NCBI GenBank assembly: GCA_964484135.1
Contig: CAZAEL010000009.1
Location: forward strand, 1 to 59,923
Source of the DNA: CAZAEL01 sp964484135
GTDB taxonomy: Bacteria; Elusimicrobiota; Elusimicrobia; FEN-1173
Direction: 5' to 3'
Length of the DNA stretch: 59,923 nucleotides
A program made the translations under genes and the position numbers. The notes beneath the pieces are model-generated. The model was not told the origin of the DNA and did not search any database. It saw only the letters and a program-made list of their open reading frames with translations. Each line of letters opens with the position of its first letter. Position 1 is the stretch's first letter. Shown here piece after piece: positions 43,161 to 51,105 of the stretch.

Positions 43161-44049
43161 TCCGGTTTATGCCGCGGACTCCCACAGGGCGCTGCGGAAA
43201 GCCATGAAACTGTACGAACAGGGGGACTACGACAAGGCCCTCAAACAGTTCGTCAAAATCGTGAAGAGCGACCCCAACAACGCCACGGCCCGGGAATACA
43301 TGCTCCTCTGCAGCCAGAAGATCGTGGAACGCAAGCTGGGCCGCCAGGCCGCGGAAACCGTGGAAAAGGAAATCGCCGCGGAAAAGCAGTTCCAGGAAAT
43401 TCAGGCTTCCACGCCGCCCACGGACCTCCCGCCCGCGCCGCCTGAGACGCCCGCCGTGGGACTGCCGCCGCCCGCGGCCACCGTCCCCGGTCCTCCGCAG
43501 GTCAGAAACAAGTTGACGGCGCCCATTTCAGAGGTCCCGCCCATGGAAAACTGGAGCGTGCCGGCCTCCGAAACGCCCGCGCCGGGCGCGGCCGCCGCGG
43601 TCCCTCCCCAAAACATCGCCGGACTCCCCGGCATGGCCGGTCAACCGGTCCCGGATCGTCTCCCCGCCCCTTCCCCGGCGGGGCCTTCCCTGGTGGACCA
43701 GCGCCGGCAGATGACGGAAGAGCTGCGCCGGCGGCATCTGGGCATGGGGAACGTGGTGCAAATCGTGGAAGAGAACAATCGGACGGAGATCACCTTGTTC
43801 ATGAACCGCCTCTTCCTCCCCTATTCGGACGTCCTGCGGGACGACGCGTACGTGATCCTGGACCACGTCGTGTCCCGGCTCCGGGACCGCCAGCCGCGCC
43901 GCGTGTCGCTCAAGGCGCTGGACACGCCGACGCCGACGGCGGAGAAGGCCCTGCCGGACCTCTCGGCGAAACGCTGCACCGTCGTGTTCGCCTACCTCCT
44001 CCACACCACCTTGTCGCCGGCGAACCCGGACGATTTCCTGACCCGCTGA
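43066..44049 (+). CDS. Exported TPR/OmpA-like-domain protein
   Basis: 327 aa from the ATG at 43066. A GTG at 43039 would give a GTGA overlap with the previous gene and nine more residues; either is possible. Signal peptide (CWVMAGFYLLSLVSYPSSPVYA) partly encoded by the repeat arm. One TPR-like unit follows (KLYEQGDYDKALKQFVKIVK). A Pro/Ala-rich linker (~115-215) leads to a C-terminal OmpA-like domain (EITLFMNRLFLPYSDVLRDD, then LSAKRCTVVFAYLL, where the Arg of the usual LSxxRAxxV is kept). Probably a peptidoglycan-associated partner of the TolQ/ExbD complex. Last gene before the terminator. Confidence 0.65.
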   Translation: MRDQRSTRKTNRLLCWVMAGFYLLSLVSYPSSPVYAADSHRALRKAMKLYEQGDYDKALKQFVKIVKSDPNNATAREYMLLCSQKIVERKLGRQAAETVEKEIAAEKQFQEIQASTPPTDLPPAPPETPAVGLPPPAATVPGPPQVRNKLTAPISEVPPMENWSVPASETPAPGAAAAVPPQNIAGLPGMAGQPVPDRLPAPSPAGPSLVDQRRQMTEELRRRHLGMGNVVQIVEENNRTEITLFMNRLFLPYSDVLRDDAYVILDHVVSRLRDRQPRRVSLKALDTPTPTAEKALPDLSAKRCTVVFAYLLHTTLSPANPDDFLTR

Positions 44050-44073
44050 CGCCGCCCGACCCCTCCGACGCCG

Positions 44074-44107
44074 ATTTTTCATCCGGCGGGACCGCCGGAT
44101 GAAAAAT
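44074..44107. terminator. Bidirectional rho-independent terminator
   Basis: A perfect 16-bp stem (ATTTTTCATCCGGCGG paired with CCGCCGGATGAAAAAT) with a 2-nt centre. Its T/A-rich base provides a T-run on each strand. It closes the TPR/Tol operon just before the next promoter. Confidence 0.85.
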
Positions 44108-44120
44108 GTCTCGAAACTTC

Positions 44121-44149
44121 TTGACACGACATGGCAAATGCTTTTTAAT
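44121..44149 (+). promoter_or_regulatory. Sigma70-like promoter of the decarboxylase operon
   Basis: TTGACA (44121-44126), 17-nt spacer, TTTAAT (44144-44149). Predicted start near 44156, about 350 nt before the preferred decarboxylase start. Confidence 0.65.
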
Positions 44150-44155
44150 ATGTGA

Positions 44156-44505
44156 ACGTTTCATGGATTTTCTGAGGGACCGGCCGCTCTTTCCGCCGTT
44201 GACGCTCCCCCGCCGGCCGGCAATCCCCAACGGAAGGATCAAAGAAACGTCGAGGAACGAAAAACGCCCCGGGGAACATCGGGGCGATGTCTTTTTTGGC
44301 GGAGCCGTGCCATGCCGAACCGAAAATCGCCGCGAATGCCCCCGCGACCGGAGACGTCGGGGCCCCTGTCGCGAAGGCCGTCTTGCGCGGCCCCGGCCCC
44401 GCGGCGTCCGCGCCCCTTCCGTTCCTATCAATAGGAGAGACCTTCCGGCCGCCCGCCGACCCCGTTCGGGAACCTTCTCTTTTCCAGACGCCCTTCAAAA
44501 CCGCC
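44156..44505 (+). promoter_or_regulatory. Long 5' leader of the decarboxylase gene with terminator-like hairpin
   Basis: Roughly 350 nt with no confident gene. Inside is CGCCCCG (44265-44271) paired with CGGGGCG (44280-44286), followed by TTTTTT at 44292-44297, which looks like an intrinsic terminator or attenuator. An ORF starting at ATG 44163 runs through the leader and past the decarboxylase ATG to 44534 and is very Arg-rich. I cannot match a known riboswitch class. If the ATG at 44287 is the true start, part of this leader is coding instead. Confidence 0.4.
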
Positions 44506-45960
44506 ATGCGACAGGACAAAGCCCCGCTCTTTGAGACGGTTTACAACCACGCCAAGAACCGCGTGGTGTCCTTCCACACGCCCGGACACAAGAACGGCCG
44601 GGGGATCGACAAACGCCTGCGCGAATTCACGGGGCGGAACCTCTACTACATGGACGTGACGGTGTTCCCCGAGGTGGACTCCCTGCACGACCCCATGGGC
44701 CCCATCAAGAAGGCCCAGCAGCTCATGGCGCGCGCCTACGGCGTGGAGCACTCCTTCTTCCTGGTCAACGGCTCCTCCGTGGGGAACATGATCATGCTCA
44801 TGAGCGCCTGCCAGCCGGGGGACTCCGTCATCGTCTCCCGCAACGCCCACAAGTCGACCATGTCCGGCATCATCCTCTCCGGGGTGTGGCCCATCTGGGT
44901 GCAGCCCAAGGTGGATCAGAAGCTGGACATCCTCTTCGATTCGAGCCCGGACCAGATCGAGGACGCCCTCCGGCGGTACCCCGAGGCCAAGGCGGTCTTC
45001 ATCACCAGCCCCACGTACAACGGCGTGACCACCGACCTGGTCAAGATCGCGGAGATTTGCCACTCCCGCGGCAAAGTCCTCCTGGTGGACGAGGCCCACG
45101 GCCCCCACCTCAAGTTCCACAAGAACCTGCCCGTCTCCGCGGTGGAGGCCGGCGCGGACCTCTGCGTGCAGTCCACGCACAAAATTCTTTCGGCCCTCTC
45201 CCAGGGATCGGTCGTCCACTTCCAGTCGGACCTGGTGGACATCACGCGCCTCCGGCGCGTGGTCTCGCTCCTGCAGACCACCAGCCCCAACTACCTGATC
45301 CTGGCGAGCCTGGACGCGGCCCGCCGGCAGGCGGTCATGCAGGGGGAACCCATGCTGGACCGGGTGATCCGGTGGGCCGAAGACGGCCGCGACCGCGTCA
45401 ACCGGCTGAAACACCTCTCCAGTTTCACGAGGAAGGAAATCCTTTCCCGGGGATACGACCTGGACGTGACCAAGCTGACCGTGAACGTCACGCGGACCGG
45501 CCTGTCCGGGTACGAGATCGAGGACATCCTGGCCAAGGAATACCGCGTCCAGGTGGACGCCGCGGACCTGTTCAACCTCATCGCCATCATGGGGATCGGC
45601 TCGGACAAGACGGACGTGGACAAGCTCGTGAGCGCCCTGGAGGAGATCGACGAAAAGCACCACGGCACGGCGCAGAACTGGATCCTCCAGATCCCGACCC
45701 TGACGACCGAGATGGTCATGGTCCCGCGGGACGTGTTCCTGCTTTACAAGTCCAAACGCGTGCCCCTCTCCAAGGCGGCGGGGCACATCTCGGCGCAGAC
45801 CCTCACGCCCTACCCGCCCGGCATCCCCGTGCTGATCCCGGGGGAACGCATCACCCAGGAAATCGTGGACTATTTGGAAGATCTGACCGAAAAGGACATC
45901 CGCGTGGTGGGGCAGGAGGGGGAGACCCTCCGCACCATCAAGGTTGTGTCTGTCCGATAA
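44506..45960 (+). CDS. Orn/Lys/Arg decarboxylase (fold type I PLP, SpeA/YaaO-like)
   Basis: 484 aa from the ATG at 44506, chosen because KAPLFETVYNHAKNRVVSFH matches the family N-terminus; an in-frame ATG at 44287 would add 73 low-complexity residues. FHTPGHKNGRGI, SVGNMIMLMSACQPGDSVIV, RNAHKS, VDEAHGPHLKFH and the PLP lysine in QSTHKILSALSQGS are present. The C-terminal domain ends in TPYPPGIPVLIPGE. Makes agmatine, cadaverine or putrescine; the sequence does not tell which, though this short type most often uses arginine. Followed 12 nt later by the DksA-like gene. Confidence 0.88.
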   Translation: MRQDKAPLFETVYNHAKNRVVSFHTPGHKNGRGIDKRLREFTGRNLYYMDVTVFPEVDSLHDPMGPIKKAQQLMARAYGVEHSFFLVNGSSVGNMIMLMSACQPGDSVIVSRNAHKSTMSGIILSGVWPIWVQPKVDQKLDILFDSSPDQIEDALRRYPEAKAVFITSPTYNGVTTDLVKIAEICHSRGKVLLVDEAHGPHLKFHKNLPVSAVEAGADLCVQSTHKILSALSQGSVVHFQSDLVDITRLRRVVSLLQTTSPNYLILASLDAARRQAVMQGEPMLDRVIRWAEDGRDRVNRLKHLSSFTRKEILSRGYDLDVTKLTVNVTRTGLSGYEIEDILAKEYRVQVDAADLFNLIAIMGIGSDKTDVDKLVSALEEIDEKHHGTAQNWILQIPTLTTEMVMVPRDVFLLYKSKRVPLSKAAGHISAQTLTPYPPGIPVLIPGERITQEIVDYLEDLTEKDIRVVGQEGETLRTIKVVSVR

Positions 45961-45972
45961 AGGAGACGACTC

Positions 45973-46380
45973 ATGGCCCGTCAAACGAAAACCCTCAAAA
46001 AAATGAAAAGCGGCGCCCAGGCGCGCCCCGCCAAAAAACAATCGGGGACCCAATTTTACGAGCGGCGCCTGACCCAGATGCGGGACGACATCCTGAAGCT
46101 GGTCCAGCAGAAGCAGAAGGCGGAGATGCCCGACCTGGAGGTCGGCGACGAGGCCGACGCCGCCACCCAGTCGTCCGAGCGGGAGCTCCTGTTCGAGCTC
46201 TCCGACAACGAACGCCAAACCCTGGACGCGGTGGAGGCCGCCCTGCGCAAGATCGACCAGGGCCGTTTCGGCCTGTGCGAGTCCTGCAACAAAAAAATCG
46301 CCCGCCAGCGGCTGCGGGCCATGCCCCAGGCCCGCTATTGCATCAACTGCCAGGCCCGGTTCGAACGTCCGCGCGCCTGA
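45973..46380 (+). CDS. DksA/TraR-family zinc-finger protein
   Basis: 135 aa, AAAGGAG Shine-Dalgarno before the ATG. Basic N-terminus, coiled-coil region, EALRKIDQGRFGLCESCNKK-like segment and a four-Cys zinc finger (CESC, then CINC 17 residues on). The pattern LRKIDQGRFGLCE is typical of the family. May bind RNA polymerase in its secondary channel, as DksA does. The conserved acidic tip (DxxDxA in E. coli DksA) is not obvious, so DksA-like regulation is uncertain. Confidence 0.85.
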   Translation: MARQTKTLKKMKSGAQARPAKKQSGTQFYERRLTQMRDDILKLVQQKQKAEMPDLEVGDEADAATQSSERELLFELSDNERQTLDAVEAALRKIDQGRFGLCESCNKKIARQRLRAMPQARYCINCQARFERPRA

Positions 46381-46438
46381 GATTTGAGCCCGTCCACGGA
46401 CGCCTGACAGGCCTTCTTCCCCGAAACCCCATCCGCCC

Positions 46439-47899
46439 ATGCGCTTTTCCCTGAAGACGTCTCCCGACAAAGGCACCCCGCTGGCGGCGGTGGTGTTGCA
46501 GGGCCAAAAGGGGTTCTCCTGGAGCCGGGGGGCCAAGGGATTCCCTCCGCGCCCGCTGGCCATGGCCCACGAAGACGGCCTGCGCTGGGACAAGGGGAGC
46601 GCCCTGGTCTTGCGCCCGCCCGCCGGAAACCCGACGGAACGCCTCCTCCTCCTCTGCGCCGGCGATCCGGCCCAACCCCCTCTCCATCCCCTGCGGGGGC
46701 TGGCCGCCATCGCGGCCGAGACCGCCCTCAACCTCAAATGGCGCAGGCTGAACTTCCTGCTTCCGGAAGAGTTCGGCTCCCCGTCGGAAGAAGCCCAGGC
46801 CGCGGCGGAAGGGGCCCTGCTGGGCGGTTACCGGTTTGAACGTCACAAAAGCCGTCCTCCCGCGAGAGGCCCGCTGGAGATGGGCGTCGTCGCGCCGTCC
46901 GGGGAAAGGGGCCTCCTGCGGGAAAGCCTCAGGCGCGGGGAGACCTTCGGGGACGCCGCCAACTTCGCGCGGGACCTGGTCAACGAGCCCCCGAGTCTGA
47001 AGCGGCCCGAAGTGCTGGGCCGCGCCGCCCAGGGGCTCGCGGCCCGCGGACTCACCGTGCGCGTCTATCGCAAGGCCGAGCTGGAACGGATGAAAATGAA
47101 CGCCCTCCTGGGGGTCAACCGGGGGAGCGCCCACCCGCCCGTGCTGGTGCATCTCCACTACAAGCCCGCCGGCCGTCCCAAAAGGCGCGTGGCGCTCGTG
47201 GGCAAGGGCATCACCTTCGATTCCGGCGGGCTGTCGCTCAAGACCGCGGAAGGCATGATGACCATGAAATACGACATGGCCGGCGCCGCCGCGGTCTTCG
47301 CCGTGTTCCGGGCCCTCGGAAAACTCCGCCCGGACGTGGAGGTCCACGGCGTGGCCCCCGTCACGGAGAACATGCCCGGCCACGACGCGTACAAACCCGG
47401 AGACGTGGTGCGTGCCCTCAACGGCAAGACCATCGAGGTCCTGAACACGGACGCGGAAGGGCGGATCGTCCTGGCGGACGCCCTGTCCTTCGCGGCGCGC
47501 CTTCCGGTGGACGAGATCATCGACGCCGCCACCCTGACCGGCGCCGCCTCCGTGGCCCTGGGCAGGGCCTATGCCTGCCTCATGACCCGCGCGGAGAAGC
47601 TGGGGGAAAACCTCCGGCAAGCCGCCGAAAAGGCCGGGGAGAAGATCTGGCCCCTCCCCTTGGAGCCCCTCTACAAGGACCACATCAAGAGCCAGGTCGC
47701 GGACCTCAAGAACATCGGGAACGCCGGGGAGGCGGGGACCATCATCGGCGGGCTTTTCCTCCAGGAATTCGTGGGGGAAAAGGACTGGGCCCACCTGGAC
47801 ATCGCGGGCTGCGCCTGGAACCCCCAGCCGGCGCCCGGCAAGGCGGCGGGGGCCACCGGGGCCATGGTCCGGACGCTGCTTTACCATCTGATCGATTGA
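46439..47899 (+). CDS. pepA: Leucyl aminopeptidase (M17)
   Basis: 486 aa. Metal and active-site motifs are complete: VGKGITFDSGGLSLK, MKYDMAGAAAVFA and LNTDAEGRIVLADAL. N-terminal macro-like domain (LAAVVLQGQKGFSW). Releases N-terminal amino acids in the cytoplasm with two divalent metals. 58 nt separate it from the DksA-like gene. Confidence 0.92.
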   Translation: MRFSLKTSPDKGTPLAAVVLQGQKGFSWSRGAKGFPPRPLAMAHEDGLRWDKGSALVLRPPAGNPTERLLLLCAGDPAQPPLHPLRGLAAIAAETALNLKWRRLNFLLPEEFGSPSEEAQAAAEGALLGGYRFERHKSRPPARGPLEMGVVAPSGERGLLRESLRRGETFGDAANFARDLVNEPPSLKRPEVLGRAAQGLAARGLTVRVYRKAELERMKMNALLGVNRGSAHPPVLVHLHYKPAGRPKRRVALVGKGITFDSGGLSLKTAEGMMTMKYDMAGAAAVFAVFRALGKLRPDVEVHGVAPVTENMPGHDAYKPGDVVRALNGKTIEVLNTDAEGRIVLADALSFAARLPVDEIIDAATLTGAASVALGRAYACLMTRAEKLGENLRQAAEKAGEKIWPLPLEPLYKDHIKSQVADLKNIGNAGEAGTIIGGLFLQEFVGEKDWAHLDIAGCAWNPQPAPGKAAGATGAMVRTLLYHLID

Positions 47900-47936
47900 T
47901 CCCCCGTGGAAGGGCGAAACGACAAAGGAGGGTCCC

Positions 47937-48452
47937 ATGGGGCTTAAAGGGAAGAAAATCGCCGTGCTGGTGGAAAGGGATTACCAGGACCTGGAGGTGT
48001 GGTATCCCGCGCTGCGGCTCCGCGAGGAAGGGGCGGAGGTCCTGTTCGTGGGCACGGGCGCGGCCGAATACAAGGGGAAGTTCGGGTACCCCGCGGCGGC
48101 GGACGTTTCCGTCGAAAAGGTCAAGGCCGCGGACTTCGACGCGGTGGTGGTCCCCGGCGGATGGGCCCCGGATTTCTTAAGGCGGCATGAGCCCGTGCTG
48201 CGCTTCGTGCGGGACATGGACAAGGCGGGCAAGGTGGTGGCGGCCATCTGCCACGCGGGCTGGGTCCTGGCCTCCGCCGGAGTCCTCAAAGGCCGGACCG
48301 TCACCTGTTTTTCCGCCATCAAGGACGACGTCAAGAACGCGGGGGCCGATTACGTGGACCGCGAGACCGTGGTGGACAAAAACCTCATCACCGCCCGCAA
48401 GCCCGAGGACCTGCCGGCCTTTTGCCGGGCCATCCTCGCCGCCCTTCAATAA
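47937..48452 (+). CDS. DJ-1/PfpI family protein
   Basis: 171 aa, with a strong Shine-Dalgarno (AAAGGAGG at 47924-47931). KKIAVLVERDYQDLEVWYPA is the family start, with the conserved Glu near residue 16-18. AAICHAGWVLASAG holds the nucleophilic Cys. Members are glyoxalases/deglycases or proteases; the specific activity is unknown. Confidence 0.88.
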   Translation: MGLKGKKIAVLVERDYQDLEVWYPALRLREEGAEVLFVGTGAAEYKGKFGYPAAADVSVEKVKAADFDAVVVPGGWAPDFLRRHEPVLRFVRDMDKAGKVVAAICHAGWVLASAGVLKGRTVTCFSAIKDDVKNAGADYVDRETVVDKNLITARKPEDLPAFCRAILAALQ

Positions 48453-48470
48453 CGCCGCCGGAGGTCTTCC

Positions 48471-48776
48471 ATGAGCGAAACCGTGAAAGTGGGCTCCAAG
48501 AACGACTTCCCGGAGGGAGAGGCGCGGATCGTCCGGGCCAAGGACCGGGAGGTGGCCGTCTTCAACGTGGGCGGGGTCCTCCACGCCATCGACAACCTGT
48601 GCCTGCACCGCGGCGGGCCGCTGGGGGAAGGCCCCCTGGACGGCTGCATCGTGACCTGCCCCTGGCACGGCTGGCAGTTCGACGTCACCACCGGCGCCTC
48701 CCTCATGAACCCTTCCGCCAAGATACAGTCCTTCAAAGTCCAAGCCCAAGGGGACGACGTTTTTGTCGAGCTCTAA
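48471..48776 (+). CDS. Rieske [2Fe-2S] ferredoxin
   Basis: 101 aa. Both cluster motifs are present: CLHRGGPL (C-x-H) and CPWHGW (C-x2-H). Size and N-terminus (VKVGSKNDFPEGEARIVRAK) fit the soluble NirD/BphF-type ferredoxins. It has no membrane anchor. Electron partner unknown; possibly serves the neighbouring menaquinone or decarboxylase genes, which is speculation. Confidence 0.9.
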   Translation: MSETVKVGSKNDFPEGEARIVRAKDREVAVFNVGGVLHAIDNLCLHRGGPLGEGPLDGCIVTCPWHGWQFDVTTGASLMNPSAKIQSFKVQAQGDDVFVEL

Positions 48777-49704
48777 GAAGGGGGCGAGGGGCCGGGGGCG
48801 AGGGGCCGGTAAAGTCAAAAACTCTTCTTTCCGTCCCCGGTCCCCAGTCCCCAGCCCCCGCATCTTGTCCGTGGCCCACAGCCCGGACCCGGACGACGCC
48901 TTCATGTTCTACGGCCTCAGCCAGGGCAAGATCCCCCTGGACGGCCTCCGCGTCAAGCACGTCCTGAAGGACATCCAATCCCTGAACCGGGACGCGCTCC
49001 GGGGAAAACACCACATCACCGCCATCTCCACCGCGGCCTACCCCTCCGTGGCGGACAAATACTGGATCCTGTCCGTGGGCGCGTCCGTGGGCCGCAAATA
49101 CGGCCCCATGGTGGTCTGCCGGCCGGAAAATCTCGCCAAGTTCCGGGGGACCGACTGGTCCGGCCTGCGCATCGCCACGCCGGGCCCCCAGACCACCGCC
49201 CTGCTGGTGCTCCGCCTCTTCCGCCGGGGTTTCAAGGCCGTGGACACGCGCTTCGACAAGATTTTGCAGGCCGTCAAAAACGGCCGCGTGGACGGGGGGC
49301 TCATCATCCACGAGGGACAGCTCACGTACAAACGCTGGGGGCTGGCCCAGGTGTCGGACCTGGGCCGATGGTGGGACGAAGAGACCGGCCTGCCCCTGCC
49401 GCTGGGCCTGGACGTGGTGCGGAAGGATGTGGGGCGGGTGGCGGCGCGGCTCTTGGCGAGACGGCTGGCGGACAGCATCCGCCTGGCGTACCGCCGCAAG
49501 AAGGACGCGGTGCGCTACGCGCTCAAGTTCGGACGGGGGATCGACGCCAAGGTGGGGGAAAAATTCGTGAAAATGTACGTGAACCGGGACACGCTGGACA
49601 TGGGCCCGGAGGGGCGCCGGGCGCTCAGGACCCTCTTCGCCAAAGCTTTCCGCCGGGGGCTCCTGCGCCGGCGGGTCTCTCCCGAGGTGATCAGCCCTTC
49701 GTAA
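48763..49704 (+). CDS. mqnD: 1,4-dihydroxy-6-naphthoate synthase (MqnD)
   Basis: Up to 313 aa from the TTG at 48763, which overlaps the Rieske gene by 14 nt. Homology begins only at LSVAHSPDPDDAFMFYGL, so TTG 48865 or GTG 48871 are alternatives; the first ~34 residues would be repeat-encoded and basic. The periplasmic-binding-protein-like fold of MqnD is recognisable (ATPGPQTTALLVLRL; GGLIIHEGQLTYKRWGL with the catalytic-region His). Converts cyclic dehypoxanthinyl futalosine to dihydroxynaphthoate. Converges with the minus-strand mqn operon and overlaps its last gene by 14 nt. Confidence 0.88.
   Translation: MSSSKKGARGRGRGAGKVKNSSFRPRSPVPSPRILSVAHSPDPDDAFMFYGLSQGKIPLDGLRVKHVLKDIQSLNRDALRGKHHITAISTAAYPSVADKYWILSVGASVGRKYGPMVVCRPENLAKFRGTDWSGLRIATPGPQTTALLVLRLFRRGFKAVDTRFDKILQAVKNGRVDGGLIIHEGQLTYKRWGLAQVSDLGRWWDEETGLPLPLGLDVVRKDVGRVAARLLARRLADSIRLAYRRKKDAVRYALKFGRGIDAKVGEKFVKMYVNRDTLDMGPEGRRALRTLFAKAFRRGLLRRRVSPEVISPS
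48777..48861. repeat. Fold-back heptamer repeat at the mqnD start
   Basis: The left arm consists of GGGGCGA/GGGGCCG units (48777-48810), the right arm of GGTCCCC/AGTCCCC/AGCCCCC units (48834-48860). The arms pair imperfectly around a short AAAG..CTTT core. The mqnD frame stays open through it, so the annotated N-terminus depends on which start is used. Confidence 0.7.
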
Positions 49705-49996
49705 CTTCCGCCAGGATTCGCGGGACGTCCGCCTCGGACACCCCCTTGTACCAAACCCGTTCGCCCGTCCGTTTGAACACCATCACGTTGGGGCCCTCCT
49801 CGCAGAGATCCATACAGCCGGAGGCCGACACCCGCACCCGCCCTTTCAACCCCAGCGCCGCGGCCCGCGCCTTGAGCAAGTCCCGGATTTGGGCGCCCGG
49901 GCGGCCCCCATGGGCGCAGGAGACCCTCTCTCCTTCCTCCCGCGCGTTGGTGCACACAAAGACGATGGCCTCGTACGGAACCCCCGCCTTGTCCAT
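49691..49996 (-). CDS. Thioredoxin-like [2Fe-2S] ferredoxin
   Basis: 101 aa; the ATG overlaps the mqnC stop by one base. Cys pattern FVCTNAREEGERVSC then SGCMDLCEEGP is that of the thioredoxin-like 2Fe-2S ferredoxins. It is the last gene of the menaquinone operon. It could supply electrons to the radical SAM enzymes MqnC and MqnE; this is inference from position. Confidence 0.82.
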   Translation of the reverse strand: MDKAGVPYEAIVFVCTNAREEGERVSCAHGGRPGAQIRDLLKARAAALGLKGRVRVSASGCMDLCEEGPNVMVFKRTGERVWYKGVSEADVPRILAEVTKG

Positions 49997-51105
49997 CAAT
50001 TCTTCCCGAACACCTTGAGGATGTCGTAGAGCGTGGTCCGCTGGGCGGCCTCGAACCCGGCCTCTTGGATCAGGGCCACCACCTCGTCCGTGGAGGCCTT
50101 GTTCACGAAGTCCGCGGCGGCGTGGACGTTTTCGTCGATCAGGGTGCCGCCGAAGTCGTCCGCCCCGAAATGCAGCGCCGCCTGGCCGGTCTTCTTGCCC
50201 TCGGAGAACCAGGAGGCCTGGATGTGGGGGAAGTTGTCCAGGTAAAGCCGGGAGGCGGCCAGGACCCTTAAGTAGGGAACCGGGCCGGTGCGGTCCGGGT
50301 GACGCCGCTCCAAAACCGTGTTGTGGGGCTTGAAGCTCCAGGGGATGAAGGCCGTGAACCCGCCCGTCTCGTCCTGCAGGGACCGGACGTGCTCCCAGTG
50401 CTCCACCAGGTCCTCCGCGGTTTCCACGTGGCCGTACATCATGGTGGCGGTGCTCTTGTACCCGACGCGGTGGGCGGCGCGGTGCACCTCCAGCCATTTT
50501 TCCGGGCCGCCTTTTTTGTGCGCCAGCTTTTGGCGCACCCTCTCGGACAGGACCTCCGCCCCGCCGCCCGGCAGGGTGCGCTGTCCCGCCTCCCACAGGG
50601 CCCGTAGCACCTCCTCCACGGTCTTGCCCGACACCTGCGCCATGGCCTGGATCTCGGAGGCGGTGAAGCAATGGGGGGTGATCGCGGGGAACCTTCGGCG
50701 CATGGTCCGCACCAGGTCCGTGTAATAGGACAGGGGCAAGGCCCGGTTGTGCCCGCCCTGGAGCAGGATGGTGGTGGCGCCCAGGTCCGCGGCCCGCTTG
50801 ACCTTGTCCATGACCTGGTCCACGGTCAGGGCGTACGCGTCCTTGTCCCCGGGCCGGCGGTAAAAGGCGCAGAACAGGCAGTCCGTGTCGCAGATGTTGG
50901 TGTAGTTGGGGTTGGAGTCCACCACGAAGGTCACCCGCGGCAGGGGGTTTTTCTCGAACCGTTTCCGCTGGGCCAGCTGGCCCAGGGCCAGCAAATCGCA
51001 GTCCTCGGACAGGAGGAAGAGCCCCTCCGCCGGCGTCAACCGCCGGCCTTCCAGGGCCTTGCGTTCGATCCCGGCCCAGGCCGCGCCGTCCGTCAGCACA
51101 GGCAT
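49996..51105 (-). CDS. mqnC: Cyclic dehypoxanthinyl futalosine synthase (MqnC)
   Basis: 369 aa, ATG at 51105. Radical SAM motif CDTDCLFCAFYR (C-x3-C-x2-C) after NPNYTNI, ILLQGGHNRALPLSYYTDL, LPGGGAEVLSERVR, and SWFSEGKKTGQAALHFGADDFGG. Similar to MqnE two genes upstream, but CAFYRRPG is the MqnC form. Forms the spirocyclic intermediate in the third step of the pathway. Overlaps mqnA by 13 nt. Confidence 0.92.
   Translation of the reverse strand: MPVLTDGAAWAGIERKALEGRRLTPAEGLFLLSEDCDLLALGQLAQRKRFEKNPLPRVTFVVDSNPNYTNICDTDCLFCAFYRRPGDKDAYALTVDQVMDKVKRAADLGATTILLQGGHNRALPLSYYTDLVRTMRRRFPAITPHCFTASEIQAMAQVSGKTVEEVLRALWEAGQRTLPGGGAEVLSERVRQKLAHKKGGPEKWLEVHRAAHRVGYKSTATMMYGHVETAEDLVEHWEHVRSLQDETGGFTAFIPWSFKPHNTVLERRHPDRTGPVPYLRVLAASRLYLDNFPHIQASWFSEGKKTGQAALHFGADDFGGTLIDENVHAAADFVNKASTDEVVALIQEAGFEAAQRTTLYDILKVFGKN

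Noticed and set aside
44106..44534. Plus-strand ORF across the decarboxylase leader as a protein-coding gene.
   Set aside because: It begins inside the terminator and upstream of the promoter, has no domain and overlaps the decarboxylase start; kept only as a possible leader peptide from ATG 44163.
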